Source: Pseudomonas congelans
GTDB taxonomy: Bacteria > Pseudomonadota > Gammaproteobacteria > Pseudomonadales > Pseudomonadaceae
Direction: 5' to 3'
DNA: 64,000 nucleotides
NCBI RefSeq assembly: GCF_900103225.1
Contig: NZ_FNJH01000003.1
Span: forward strand, 129,958 to 193,957
Shown: positions 53,719 to 64,000 of the stretch, piece after piece
How positions within the stretch are numbered: the stretch's first letter is position 1
Layout: the number at the start of each line of letters is the position of its first letter
Notes under the pieces: generated by a model
What the model was told of the DNA's origin: nothing
The model's database searches: none
What the model saw: the letters and a program-made list of their open reading frames with translations, nothing else
Made by a program: the position numbers and the translations under genes

Positions 53719-54471
53719 TCACAGGCTTTTTGCGCGGTAGCTGCACCCGTGGATCAATGCCTGCAGGCGGTGCAGGTCGAGGATCTCTACCTGGCGTCCG
53801 GAAATACTGACGATGTGCAGACTGCGCAGATTGGCGATGGCGCGGCAGATGGTTTCAAGTCGTAGCCCCAGGTAGGAACCGATGTCTTCTCGGGTCATGC
53901 GTAACACAAACGCTGTCGCTGAATAGCCTCGGCTGGTCATTCGGCCAGACAGGTTGAGCAGGAACGCGGCCATGCGTTCTTCTGCGTTGAGGTTGCCCAG
54001 CAGCAGCAACATCTCATGGTCGCGAACGATCTCTTTGCTCAGTACGCGATTGAGGTTGTGTTGCAGTGAGGGCAGTTCTCGCGACAGCTGTTCAAGATGG
54101 GTGAAGCGAATAGGGCACACTTCGCTGTCTTCCAGCGCGATGGCGTCGCACACGTGGCGGTTATCGCTGATTGCGTCGCAGCCCAGCAACTCTCCCGACA
54201 TCTGAAAACCGGTCAGTTGGTCCCGCCCGTCCTGCGAAGAGATCGTGGTTTTGAAAAAACCGAAACGCACCGCGTACAGCGATCGCAACGGATCACCCGC
54301 GTGATAAAGCGCCGCGCCTTTCTTCACCTTGACGGGCTGAGGAATGATTGCGGACAAACGATCCGTGTCTGTATGGCTCATGCCGACTGAAAGACACAGC
54401 TCTCGAACACCGCAACTGGAGCACTCTGCCTTGAGACGCAAACCGTTGATGGCTGCCAGATGGGCGGTCAT
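53719..54471 (-). CDS. FNR/ANR-type oxygen-sensing regulator
   Basis: A 250-residue Crp/Fnr activator. Cysteines at 17, 20 and 26 (ECSSCGVRELC) plus Cys119 (EVCPIRF) match all four ligands of the [4Fe-4S] cluster in FNR, so it should dimerise and bind DNA when oxygen is low. The cNMP-like beta-roll is residues about 40-130. The C-terminal helix-turn-helix has TREDIGSYLGLRLETICRAI with the E-xxx-R contact that reads TTGAT. An ANR-type box lies upstream at 54594. It is distinct from Dnr, which lacks the cysteines. ATG 54471 follows AGGA. Confidence 0.92.
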   Translation of the reverse strand: MTAHLAAINGLRLKAECSSCGVRELCLSVGMSHTDTDRLSAIIPQPVKVKKGAALYHAGDPLRSLYAVRFGFFKTTISSQDGRDQLTGFQMSGELLGCDAISDNRHVCDAIALEDSEVCPIRFTHLEQLSRELPSLQHNLNRVLSKEIVRDHEMLLLLGNLNAEERMAAFLLNLSGRMTSRGYSATAFVLRMTREDIGSYLGLRLETICRAIANLRSLHIVSISGRQVEILDLHRLQALIHGCSYRAKSL

Positions 54472-54593
54472 AGGATGCTCCTTGTTCAAACCAGCATAGG
54501 CGCGTCGAGGGTGCAGTGATAGCAGGCATTTCAAATGTGGATGAGCGGGGTCCTGTGTCCTGCTTTTATTGGTTTGTGACCTTTTCGCCGTTC

Positions 54594-54607
54594 TTGATTT
54601 AAGTCAA
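54594..54607. promoter_or_regulatory. ANR/FNR-type box
   Basis: TTGATTTAAGTCAA, one base off TTGAT-N4-ATCAA, between the divergent regulator gene and the universal stress gene. It is centred about 100 bases before the latter. Confidence 0.65.
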
Positions 54608-54701
54608 ACAGCCTTGTGATGGGCCATCGAGAATGAACGGGCAGTACTCCCACGATCCCTTTTCAGCCGTGTGATCGCCACCCGTGTCAGTGAGGTGCTC
54701 C

Positions 54702-55613
54702 GTGTTTGAGCCAGAGCGTTTAATGTTGATTGCGTCGCCCTTGATGAGCAGGACCCCGGCGTTCGAACGCGCCGGGGCGCTGGCTCGGGCTAAAAGTGCG
54801 GCATTGCATATTGTCGCCTTCGATTACGTCGAGGGTCTGGCCGCGGCTGGACTGCTCAACGAGAGGGCGTTGAACGAGATGCGCGATGGGTATCTGACCA
54901 GCCACCGACAATGGCTGGAGCAGCAGGCACAACTGATACGCCAGTCGGGTGTGGAAGTGACCACAGAAGTCGTCTGGGTCATGCGCCCACTGGACGAAAT
55001 CATGGCGCATGTGCATGAGATCAAGCCCTCGATGGTGATCAAGGACCTCGGGCACGAGTCCTGGCTAACGCGTGCCATGTTCACTTCGCTGGATATCCGG
55101 CTGCTGCATGACTGCCCGGTGCCGTTACATCTGGTGTCGAAAGTGGCCCATGCGCTGCCGCGCAAGATACTGGCAGCCGTCGATCCTTACCGGACCGAGG
55201 AGCAGTTCTGTAACGTCAACGAAGTCATCATCAAGAGCGCCGAGAAGCTGGCCGCGCAGTGCAACGCTCAATTGCATCTGCTTTACGCCCATGACATGAC
55301 CTACATCTTTGCTTCGGCAGGTGATCTGGGTCTTTCAACGAGCCTGGAGCACACGTTGTATGAGACCGAGCAAGAAGCCTTTGATCAGTTGGCAGACCGG
55401 TTTGGTGTGCCCGATGAATGCAGACACGTGATCCTGGGCAGCCCGGCGAAGGTGATCAGTAGGTTTGTTCTGGCCGAGGGCATCGATGTGATTGTCATGG
55501 GCACGATGCACCGTAATCGTGTCGATACGTTGCTGGGCAGCACCACCGAGCAGGTCGCTCATCATCTGTCAGGCAGCCTGCTGGCGTTGAACCCGCGCCT
55601 TTCTGCGCTTTGA
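54702..55613 (+). CDS. Universal stress protein, two UspA domains
   Basis: A 303-residue tandem UspA-type protein. Domain 1 begins ERLMLIASPLMSRTPAFERAG, and domain 2 begins PRKILAAVDPYRTEEQFC. The ATP-binding loop VMGTMHRNRVDTLLGSTTEQV near the C-terminus has the G-x2-G-x9-G(S/T) pattern. Such proteins support survival in anoxia and stationary phase in Pseudomonas and are often ANR-activated. GTG 54702 is preferred because GAGG lies six bases before it; upstream GTG and other codons lack a site. It is divergent from the FNR-type gene. Confidence 0.9.
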   Translation: MFEPERLMLIASPLMSRTPAFERAGALARAKSAALHIVAFDYVEGLAAAGLLNERALNEMRDGYLTSHRQWLEQQAQLIRQSGVEVTTEVVWVMRPLDEIMAHVHEIKPSMVIKDLGHESWLTRAMFTSLDIRLLHDCPVPLHLVSKVAHALPRKILAAVDPYRTEEQFCNVNEVIIKSAEKLAAQCNAQLHLLYAHDMTYIFASAGDLGLSTSLEHTLYETEQEAFDQLADRFGVPDECRHVILGSPAKVISRFVLAEGIDVIVMGTMHRNRVDTLLGSTTEQVAHHLSGSLLALNPRLSAL

Positions 55614-55648
55614 GTTCTGCTTCGATACGCAAGTAGCGGTTGCCGTTA

Positions 55649-56221
55649 TCAGTTCAGCTTCAACCGGTACACCACTTGAGTGGCGTCCAGCGGGTCACCG
55701 CCGGACGTGAAACCCAACGCTCTGGCCAAGTGACGCATGGGTGAGTTGCTGGCGGAGTCCATGGACGTCATGTGCTGAAAACCATTGAGGCGCGCAGCGT
55801 TGATCAAGTGCCCCATCAGTTGTCTACCGAGGCCCTTGCGCTGCCAGGCGTCAGCAACGGCTATCGCTGATTCGCACTGCGTGCTGTCGTCTGCGGCGTA
55901 GCGGGCCACGCCGATCTCCGTCAACAGGCCATCATCCATGTGCAGGGCGATATACGCCATGCGTTGCTGGTAGTCGATGTCCATCAGTTGATCGAGCAAT
56001 GGCTCCCCCGGCTCCTTCATCGTGACCAGAAAGCGAAAATGCCGCGACTCCGGCGACAGGTTCTTGATGAATGCAAACTCACGTTCTCTGTCTTCGGCCT
56101 TCAGCGGGCGAATCAGCACGTGGCTGCCATCATTCAGGGGCACGACCCAGTGATCGACGGCAGAGTTTTTTCGTGTGGTGTTGCCTTCGGCAGAAGAGGG
56201 TTGAAGGGGTAGCACGCTCAT
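55649..56221 (-). CDS. GNAT acetyltransferase, copy 2
   Basis: A 190-residue N-acetyltransferase and paralogue of the gene at 51795-52364. Shared blocks include VLIRPLKAEDREREFAF, HFRFLVT, DIDYQQRMAYIAL, LTEIGVARYAADDS and the acetyl-CoA loop AWQRKGLGRQLMGHL. The N-terminal 30 residues differ and are Ser/Pro-rich. The ATG at 56221 is the start with a plausible site; a much longer frame upstream is not. An ANR-like box is 80 bases upstream. Confidence 0.88.
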   Translation of the reverse strand: MSVLPLQPSSAEGNTTRKNSAVDHWVVPLNDGSHVLIRPLKAEDREREFAFIKNLSPESRHFRFLVTMKEPGEPLLDQLMDIDYQQRMAYIALHMDDGLLTEIGVARYAADDSTQCESAIAVADAWQRKGLGRQLMGHLINAARLNGFQHMTSMDSASNSPMRHLARALGFTSGGDPLDATQVVYRLKLN

Positions 56222-56300
56222 GGGGCGCTCCTTGGAAGGTCGATACGCAAGTGAAAACAGTTCGTCCTTCCTATCTCTACGCCCAGTGTGTCGTGGCTTT

Positions 56301-56314
56301 CTGATCCAGATCAA
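56301..56314. promoter_or_regulatory. ANR/FNR-type box
   Basis: CTGATCCAGATCAA, one base off TTGAT-N4-ATCAA, in the divergent region between the second acetyltransferase and ackA, about 96 bases before the ackA ATG. Confidence 0.65.
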
Positions 56315-56409
56315 TACCGCCGTGATTACGACGATCAGACTGGCTCCGGTTGTTTGCATTGAGCAAGGTTTCGCCGGTGCGAATCCCCAAGCCATTGACG
56401 GAGTGCTCC

Positions 56410-57630
56410 ATGACGGATCGATCGCAGCCTTTGCTGCTGGTGCTCAATACGGGTTCCTCCAGTATCAAGTTCTCTCTGTACAGCGCGGCTCCGCTGGCAG
56501 CGTTCGAGCCTCAGTGCTTGGGCAACGGCAGTTTCGAGGTGCGCAAGGACACTGAAAGGCTGATCTTCCAGAACACTGGCAGCGCTGCACAAAAGCACGA
56601 GGAGTGGCCGCGCAATGGTGCCTCACCAGACAGCGGCACGCTGGCCAACCTTATGGGCTGGATCGAACGCCACACAGACGGGCAGCTTTGCGCCGCCGCT
56701 CCTCGTGTGGTGCATGGGGGCAGCCGCACGCAAGTAGCCGCGCGGGTCGATGCTGCGCTCATGGCTGAAATGCAGGCGCTTGTTCCGCTTGCGCCCTTGC
56801 ATCAGCCGTTGTGTCTGGCACCCATGACCTATTTGAGTCGTGAGCATGGCGGCCTGGTGCAATTTGCCTGTTTCGATAACGCGTTTCACCACAGCCTGGA
56901 CGCGCTCGAAACCCGTTTTGGCTTGCCTGCGTCGCTCACCGCGCAGGGCCTTCGCCGCTATGGCTTTCACGGTTTGTCTTATGAATACATCGCCAGCGTG
57001 TTCCCGCATTACGATCAGCGTGCAGCCGAAGGGCGGACGATCGTTGCGCACCTGGGCAATGGCGCGAGTCTGTGTGCGATGCACAACCGGGTCAGTCGCG
57101 GCACCACCATGGGCTTCAGCACCCTGGACGGTCTGTTGATGGGGACGCGCCCCGGTCGCCTGGACCCCGGCGTGCTGCTGTACCTGCTGCGCGAGCAGGG
57201 CATGAGTGTGCAGGCGCTGGAGCATTTGCTGTATCACGAATGCGGGCTGTTGGGCGTCTCCGGTGGCATCTCCAGTGACATGCGCGAGCTGTCTGCCAGC
57301 CAGGCTCCCGAGGCCCGAGAGGCCATCGCTTTGTTCGTACGCAGTGTAGTGCGCGAGATAGGCAGCCTCGCCGCGATTCTTGGGGGTGTCGATGCACTGG
57401 TCTTTACCGGTGGCATCGGTGAGCACGCCGCCGAGGTGCGCAACGCGATTCTTGACGGTTGCGCCTGGCTGGGGCTCAAGCGCGACAGGTCTGTAGCGAC
57501 TCAACCCGCATCTCAACCCGCGGCCCGGCTGTCGCTTCCCGGCAGCGCTGTTTCGGCCTGGACGATTGCCACCGACGAGAACGCCGTCATCGCCCGTCAT
57601 GCGCTCGGGCTGCTGCACGACCGCACCTGA
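56410..57630 (+). CDS. ackA: Acetate kinase
   Basis: A 406-residue kinase that makes ATP and acetate from acetyl phosphate. Marks are VLNTGSSSIKFSLY at the N-terminus, CFDNAFHHSL, RYGFHGLSYEY, HLGNGASLCA, TTMGFSTLDGLLMGTRPGRLDPG and FTGGIGEHAAEVR. In this place it converts the acetyl phosphate from phosphoketolase downstream. No phosphotransacetylase gene is near. The ATG at 56410 is the family start (MTDRSQPLLLVLNTGS). Confidence 0.96.
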   Translation: MTDRSQPLLLVLNTGSSSIKFSLYSAAPLAAFEPQCLGNGSFEVRKDTERLIFQNTGSAAQKHEEWPRNGASPDSGTLANLMGWIERHTDGQLCAAAPRVVHGGSRTQVAARVDAALMAEMQALVPLAPLHQPLCLAPMTYLSREHGGLVQFACFDNAFHHSLDALETRFGLPASLTAQGLRRYGFHGLSYEYIASVFPHYDQRAAEGRTIVAHLGNGASLCAMHNRVSRGTTMGFSTLDGLLMGTRPGRLDPGVLLYLLREQGMSVQALEHLLYHECGLLGVSGGISSDMRELSASQAPEAREAIALFVRSVVREIGSLAAILGGVDALVFTGGIGEHAAEVRNAILDGCAWLGLKRDRSVATQPASQPAARLSLPGSAVSAWTIATDENAVIARHALGLLHDRT

Positions 57631-57703
57631 ACCCGTTCACGCACTTCCACACATTGAAACCTGCGAGTCGCAAGGCTTGTGCATTGCACCCTATGGAGTC
57701 GCC

Positions 57704-60211
57704 ATGTATCACTTCAACTCAACGCTTTCCAGTGCCGAACAGTCGGACGCTGAATCGGCCACGCAGCCTGAACGGCCGGGGAGCGAAGCAGGCCCCTTGG
57801 ACGCCGATCTGCTGTCACGCCTGCATCGTTACTGGAATGCCGCCAATTACCTGTGCGTTGGCCAGATCTATCTGAAGGCCAATGCACTGCTGCACGAGCC
57901 GTTGCTGGCCGAGCACATCAAGCCACGACTGCTGGGGCATTGGGGTACGTCGGTTGGGCAGAACTTTATCTATGTGCACCTCAATCGCCTGATTTGCGAC
58001 CGACGCATCGAGACGATTTTCATCTCCGGTCCAGGTCATGGCGGCCCGACCATGAACGCCTGCGCCTGGCTTGAAGGCACGTACAGCGAGGTTCACCCCG
58101 ACATTCCGGCCGATGAAGAGGGCATGCTGGCTTTCTTTCGCAGCTTTTCCACCCCCGGCGGTATCCCCAGCCATTGCGGCCCGCACACACCCAACTCCCT
58201 GCATGAAGGCGGAGAGCTGGGCTATTCGCTGATGCACGCCTTTGGCGCTGTCTTCGACAATCCCCACCTGCTGGTCGCCTGCGTCATTGGTGACGGGGAA
58301 GCTGAAACCTGTCCGCTGGAAGGCAGCTGGAAAAGTGTGCACTTTCTCGATCCCCGTCGGGATGGTGCCGTGCTGCCGATCCTGCACCTCAATGGCTACA
58401 AGATTTCCGGGCCGACGGTCGAAGCACGTTTGCCGGACGAGCAGTTGATTGAGCTGTACCGAGGGCGGGGTTATCAGCCCGTTATCGTCGCGGGGGATGA
58501 CCTGCCAGGCATGCATCAACGCTTCGCAGCGGCGCTCAATATCTGTCATGACGCGATCCGCGAACAGCAGGCGCGCTCCAGAGCGGAAGGGGGCGCTGCG
58601 CGTGCGCGGTGGCCGATGATTATCCTGCGCAGTCCCAAGGGCTGGACCGGACCGAAAGTCGTGGACGGTGTGCCGGTGGAGGGCACCTTTCGCGCTCATC
58701 AGGTGCCGTTGGCCAATGTCATCGGTAACCCGGAGCACCTCCAGCAACTGGAGCGCTGGCTGCGCAGTTACTCGCCCGAGACGTTGTTCGATCAGAACGG
58801 CCGGTTGCTGCCCGAGCTTCAGGCGTTGACCCCGCCGGCTGCATTGCGCATGGGCGCCGTACCTTACGTGAACGGCGGACGCGTGCTGGTGGCGCTGGAC
58901 CTGCCGAACTTTGCCGACTATGGACTGGAAGTGCCGGGCCCCGGTCAGGTCATCGCCGAAGCACCACGTCGGCTGGGCGAATACCTGCGTGATGTGATGC
59001 GCAATAACCCGCACAACTTTCGTGTCTTCGGGCCTGACGAGACCAACTCTAACCGACTCAACGCCGTGTTCGAAGCCAGCAACCGCACTGCACCAGGCCC
59101 GTGTCTGGAGATTGACGATCACCTGGCAAGCGATGGTCGGGTGATGGAGGTGCTCAGTGAACACCTGTGTGAAGGGTGGCTGGAGGGTTATCTGCTCACC
59201 GGACGACACGGTATGTGGTCGACCTACGAAGCATTTGCTCAGGTGGTCGACTCCATGGTCACTCAGCACGCCAAATGGTTGCAGCAGAGCCGCGAGTTTG
59301 CCTGGCGTCGTCCGCTGGCCTCACTCAACATTCTGATCAGCAGCCATGCCTGGCGTAACGATCACAATGGTTTCAGCCATCAGTCCACCGGGTTCGTCGA
59401 CAACGTCTTGCAGCGCCGAGCCGACGTGGTGAGGGTGTATTACCCGCCGGATTCCAATTGCCTGGTCAACGTTTTCGACCATTGTCTGCGCAGCCGCAAC
59501 TACATAAACGTTGTGACCTGCGGCAAGCAACCGGACTTTCAATGGCTGGACTTCGACGCGGCGCTCAAACATTGCTCGCAAGGGGCGTCGATCTGGGACT
59601 TCGCAGGCAGTGACGACAGTGAGACGCCGGATGTCGTGCTGGGCTGTGCGGGCGATGTACCGACCACCGAAGCAGTGGCGGCAGCCTGGTTGCTGCAAAA
59701 ACACGTTCCGGGTATTCGCGTGAGGCTGGTCAATGTCGTCGATCTGGGCATTCTGAGCGCCCCTGAAGATCGGCCTCATGGCATGGACCATGTGTCGTTC
59801 GAGGCCTTGTTTACCCGTGACGCGCCGGTGATGTTCGCCTTTCACGGTTCGACCTGGGTGATCCATTCCATGGTTCATGGCCGCGCCAACGAGGCGCGCT
59901 TTCATGTCCGTGGTTTCAGTGATCGTGGGACCACGACGACGCCATTCGACATGGTGGTGCTCAATCGCCTTAGCCGTTATCAGCTGGCCATCGACGCATT
60001 GAGCCACGTACCGCGTTTACGCGCGCAGAGTCTGGATGCGGTGCATTTTTTCGAAAGTCAGTTACGCAAGCATCACACCTGGATACGCGAACACTTCGAA
60101 GACATGCCGGAGATTCGCAATTGGTGCTGGACGGCTGATTTCAGCGAATCGCAGACGCCTCCGCCATTGGCCAAGGGGCACAGCCGAGGGCAGACGTTTA
60201 CGGATGCGTGA
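57704..60211 (+). CDS. xfp: Xylulose-5-phosphate/fructose-6-phosphate phosphoketolase
   Basis: An 835-residue thiamine-diphosphate enzyme that splits xylulose 5-phosphate or fructose 6-phosphate into acetyl phosphate and glyceraldehyde 3-phosphate or erythrose 4-phosphate. Characteristic segments are SVGQNFIYVHLNRL, SGPGHGGPTMNA, the cofactor loop IGDGEAETCPLEGSW, HLNGYKISGPT and HPDETNSN-like FGPDETNSNRL. Paired with ackA it gives ATP without oxygen. GGAG lies five bases before the ATG. The same arrangement occurs in other pseudomonads. Confidence 0.95.
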   Translation: MYHFNSTLSSAEQSDAESATQPERPGSEAGPLDADLLSRLHRYWNAANYLCVGQIYLKANALLHEPLLAEHIKPRLLGHWGTSVGQNFIYVHLNRLICDRRIETIFISGPGHGGPTMNACAWLEGTYSEVHPDIPADEEGMLAFFRSFSTPGGIPSHCGPHTPNSLHEGGELGYSLMHAFGAVFDNPHLLVACVIGDGEAETCPLEGSWKSVHFLDPRRDGAVLPILHLNGYKISGPTVEARLPDEQLIELYRGRGYQPVIVAGDDLPGMHQRFAAALNICHDAIREQQARSRAEGGAARARWPMIILRSPKGWTGPKVVDGVPVEGTFRAHQVPLANVIGNPEHLQQLERWLRSYSPETLFDQNGRLLPELQALTPPAALRMGAVPYVNGGRVLVALDLPNFADYGLEVPGPGQVIAEAPRRLGEYLRDVMRNNPHNFRVFGPDETNSNRLNAVFEASNRTAPGPCLEIDDHLASDGRVMEVLSEHLCEGWLEGYLLTGRHGMWSTYEAFAQVVDSMVTQHAKWLQQSREFAWRRPLASLNILISSHAWRNDHNGFSHQSTGFVDNVLQRRADVVRVYYPPDSNCLVNVFDHCLRSRNYINVVTCGKQPDFQWLDFDAALKHCSQGASIWDFAGSDDSETPDVVLGCAGDVPTTEAVAAAWLLQKHVPGIRVRLVNVVDLGILSAPEDRPHGMDHVSFEALFTRDAPVMFAFHGSTWVIHSMVHGRANEARFHVRGFSDRGTTTTPFDMVVLNRLSRYQLAIDALSHVPRLRAQSLDAVHFFESQLRKHHTWIREHFEDMPEIRNWCWTADFSESQTPPPLAKGHSRGQTFTDA

Positions 60212-60288
60212 GTGGTTGCGTGAACGAGTGGACGTGTTGCGCAACGGCGGGGAGCCGTTTGAAGGCGGGTGAGGGCGGGGCAGTTTGC

Positions 60289-60315
60289 CCCCACGTTGGC
60301 ATTACCAACGTGGGG
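60289..60315. terminator. Hairpin between xfp and nrdA
   Basis: Perfect 11-bp stem CCCCACGTTGG/CCAACGTGGGG with loop CATTA. It can serve both converging transcripts, although neither side has a long T-run. Confidence 0.6.
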
Positions 60316-60333
60316 CAAGTCAGGCGTTAACGG

Positions 60334-63246
<2,913 letters not shown>

Positions 63247-63581
63247 GTGTGACTCCACGTTCTTTAAGTTTGTTCGGGCATTGCTGCCCACCATTTCGTT
63301 TAGAGCAGTCAGTCGCAAAAGGCGACTGGAAGGCTCCAAAACGAAGGTGAAAGCGGGGTCTGTCACCGCTTCCAGGTTTTGAAGCCAAAAAGGACCGGGC
63401 TATGCCCGATCCTTCGAAAATCTGATCAAGAGTGCGGTTTCGATGTTGCAAAACGTATACGGGACAGCTCTGGTTCACGCGCGAGCGTCTTGGTGCCTAA
63501 ACTGGCTTGAAGTTCAACCCCTCAGACGCAACAAAAATGCTTGAAATTCCCATTTGAGTTGTGCTGGCGTTTTTGTTCAAA

Positions 63582-63597
63582 ACCCCACATGTAGGGT
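63582..63597. promoter_or_regulatory. NrdR-like box 1
   Basis: ACCCCACATGTAGGGT, seven of eight palindromic pairs, resembling the NrdR repressor site of pseudomonad nrd promoters. Confidence 0.45.
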
Positions 63598-63613
63598 GTG
63601 TCTCGTCGTCGGG

Positions 63614-63629
63614 CTACAAGATAATGCGT
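63614..63629. promoter_or_regulatory. NrdR-like box 2
   Basis: CTACAAGATAATGCGT (minus strand ACGCATTATCTTGTAG), a weaker match 32 bases from box 1, the three-turn spacing usual for NrdR pairs. Confidence 0.45.
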
Positions 63630-63656
63630 TTTGGACATGAATTGCAACGCACCGCT

Positions 63657-63665
63657 TGTGGATAA
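63657..63665. promoter_or_regulatory. DnaA box
   Basis: TGTGGATAA (TTATCCACA on the minus strand), exact consensus, upstream of nrdA, where DnaA control is known in E. coli. Confidence 0.5.
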
Positions 63666-63958
63666 AGTGTGTGTAGTTTGTGTATGAATCGCACACCATG
63701 CGTGTAGGCCGCATAACTACTGGATCGTGACCGTTTGTCACCGATTTCTGTAGGCACTGGCGATGCACTGCTGATTTTTGAGGGCGCGAACCCTATCACA
63801 AAAAAACATAGCTGCAAGGCCGATCTGGCATGTCATGTGCTACGCCGCATGCAGTGCGTGTGATCCGCGCGAGGGTTGCTACACTCGCCTGCGACGTGGT
63901 GCCGCAACCCCTGCGTTTCAAAAACAAAAAGCGGTCGATAACGACAAGGAAGATTGCT

Positions 63959-64000
63959 GTGGAGCCACACACCTGGCATGTGCTGATCGTCGAGGATGAC
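63959..64000 (+). CDS. Response regulator, N-terminal fragment (cut by window end)
   Basis: Fourteen residues, MEPHTWHVLIVEDD, the first strand and acidic pocket of a receiver domain. GTG start with AAGGA nine bases upstream. In P. aeruginosa a two-component regulator lies beside nrdA in the same arrangement (RstA-like); that identity is inferred from position and the opening residues. Confidence 0.7.
   Translation, partial: MEPHTWHVLIVEDD

Larger units (their letters stand above)
63247..63958. other. nrdA control region and response-regulator leader
   Basis: About 710 bases without a gene. It contains NrdR-like boxes, a DnaA box, and AT-rich runs. The two divergent promoters (nrdA leftwards, response regulator rightwards) must lie within it. 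Confidence 0.5.

Overview
The window looks like chromosome from the Pseudomonas syringae group. The evidence is the N-acetylglutaminylglutamine amide (NAGGN) operon, a CrcZ/CrcX-type small RNA with a sigma-54 promoter, a tandem pair of subtilisin-type autotransporters, Pseudomonas REP sequence, and nrdA followed by a response-regulator gene. Most of it is GC-rich core genome. The exceptions are an AT-rich stretch at about 46.8-49.8 kb and patchy low-GC tracts at about 1.6-4.6 kb. I see no tRNA, rRNA, CRISPR array or intact insertion sequence.

Layout: 0-1.5 kb, an MHS-type transporter. 1.5-4.8 kb, an unusual group made of an orphan LuxR-type helix-turn-helix protein, a protein with no family I recognise, a secreted protein and a 289-residue unknown. 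4.8-10.4 kb, a MASE2-GGDEF diguanylate cyclase, an MFS exporter, a small lipoprotein, and an mlaA/hydrolase pair. 10.4-17.8 kb, the CrcX-like sRNA, a betaine-type binding protein, yjcH-actP, and small genes (DUF3309, DUF2784, SDR, ynfA, a csrA paralogue, UPF0270). 17.8-22.7 kb, the NAGGN osmoprotectant operon, divergent from hicAB. 23.6-27.8 kb, an AttEFGH-like ABC/lipocalin operon. 27.9-35.5 kb, mnmC, polyphosphate:AMP phosphotransferase, ybaN, a UPF0149 gene, recQ and a MarR regulator. 35.6-38.2 kb, a FimV-like protein and a C4 zinc-finger protein. 38.8-45.0 kb, two S8 autotransporter proteases in tandem. 45.5-49.8 kb, a cysteine-rich secreted protein, a BRO-N protein, an EVE-HNH nuclease and a frameshifted DUF262/DUF1524 gene. 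49.9-63.2 kb, nrdB and nrdA, with about 9 kb of low-oxygen/stress genes between them. The last 42 bases begin a response regulator.

How the genes work together: the sRNA would titrate the Hfq/Crc repressor under CbrB/sigma-54 control. The A-rich motif over the yjcH-actP start, 1.6 kb away, is a plausible target of the same system. The betaine-binding protein and the NAGGN operon both point to osmoadaptation. In the nrdB-nrdA gap, an FNR/ANR-type regulator with all four Fe-S cysteines, two ANR-like boxes, a universal stress protein, BON and K+-channel proteins, two paralogous acetyltransferases, acetate kinase and phosphoketolase look like one oxygen-limitation module that makes ATP through acetyl phosphate. 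The best candidates for something not yet described are the EVE-HNH plus frameshifted DUF262/DUF1524 pair, possibly a two-gene anti-phage locus with a slippery A7 site, and the unassigned 2.0-4.8 kb group.
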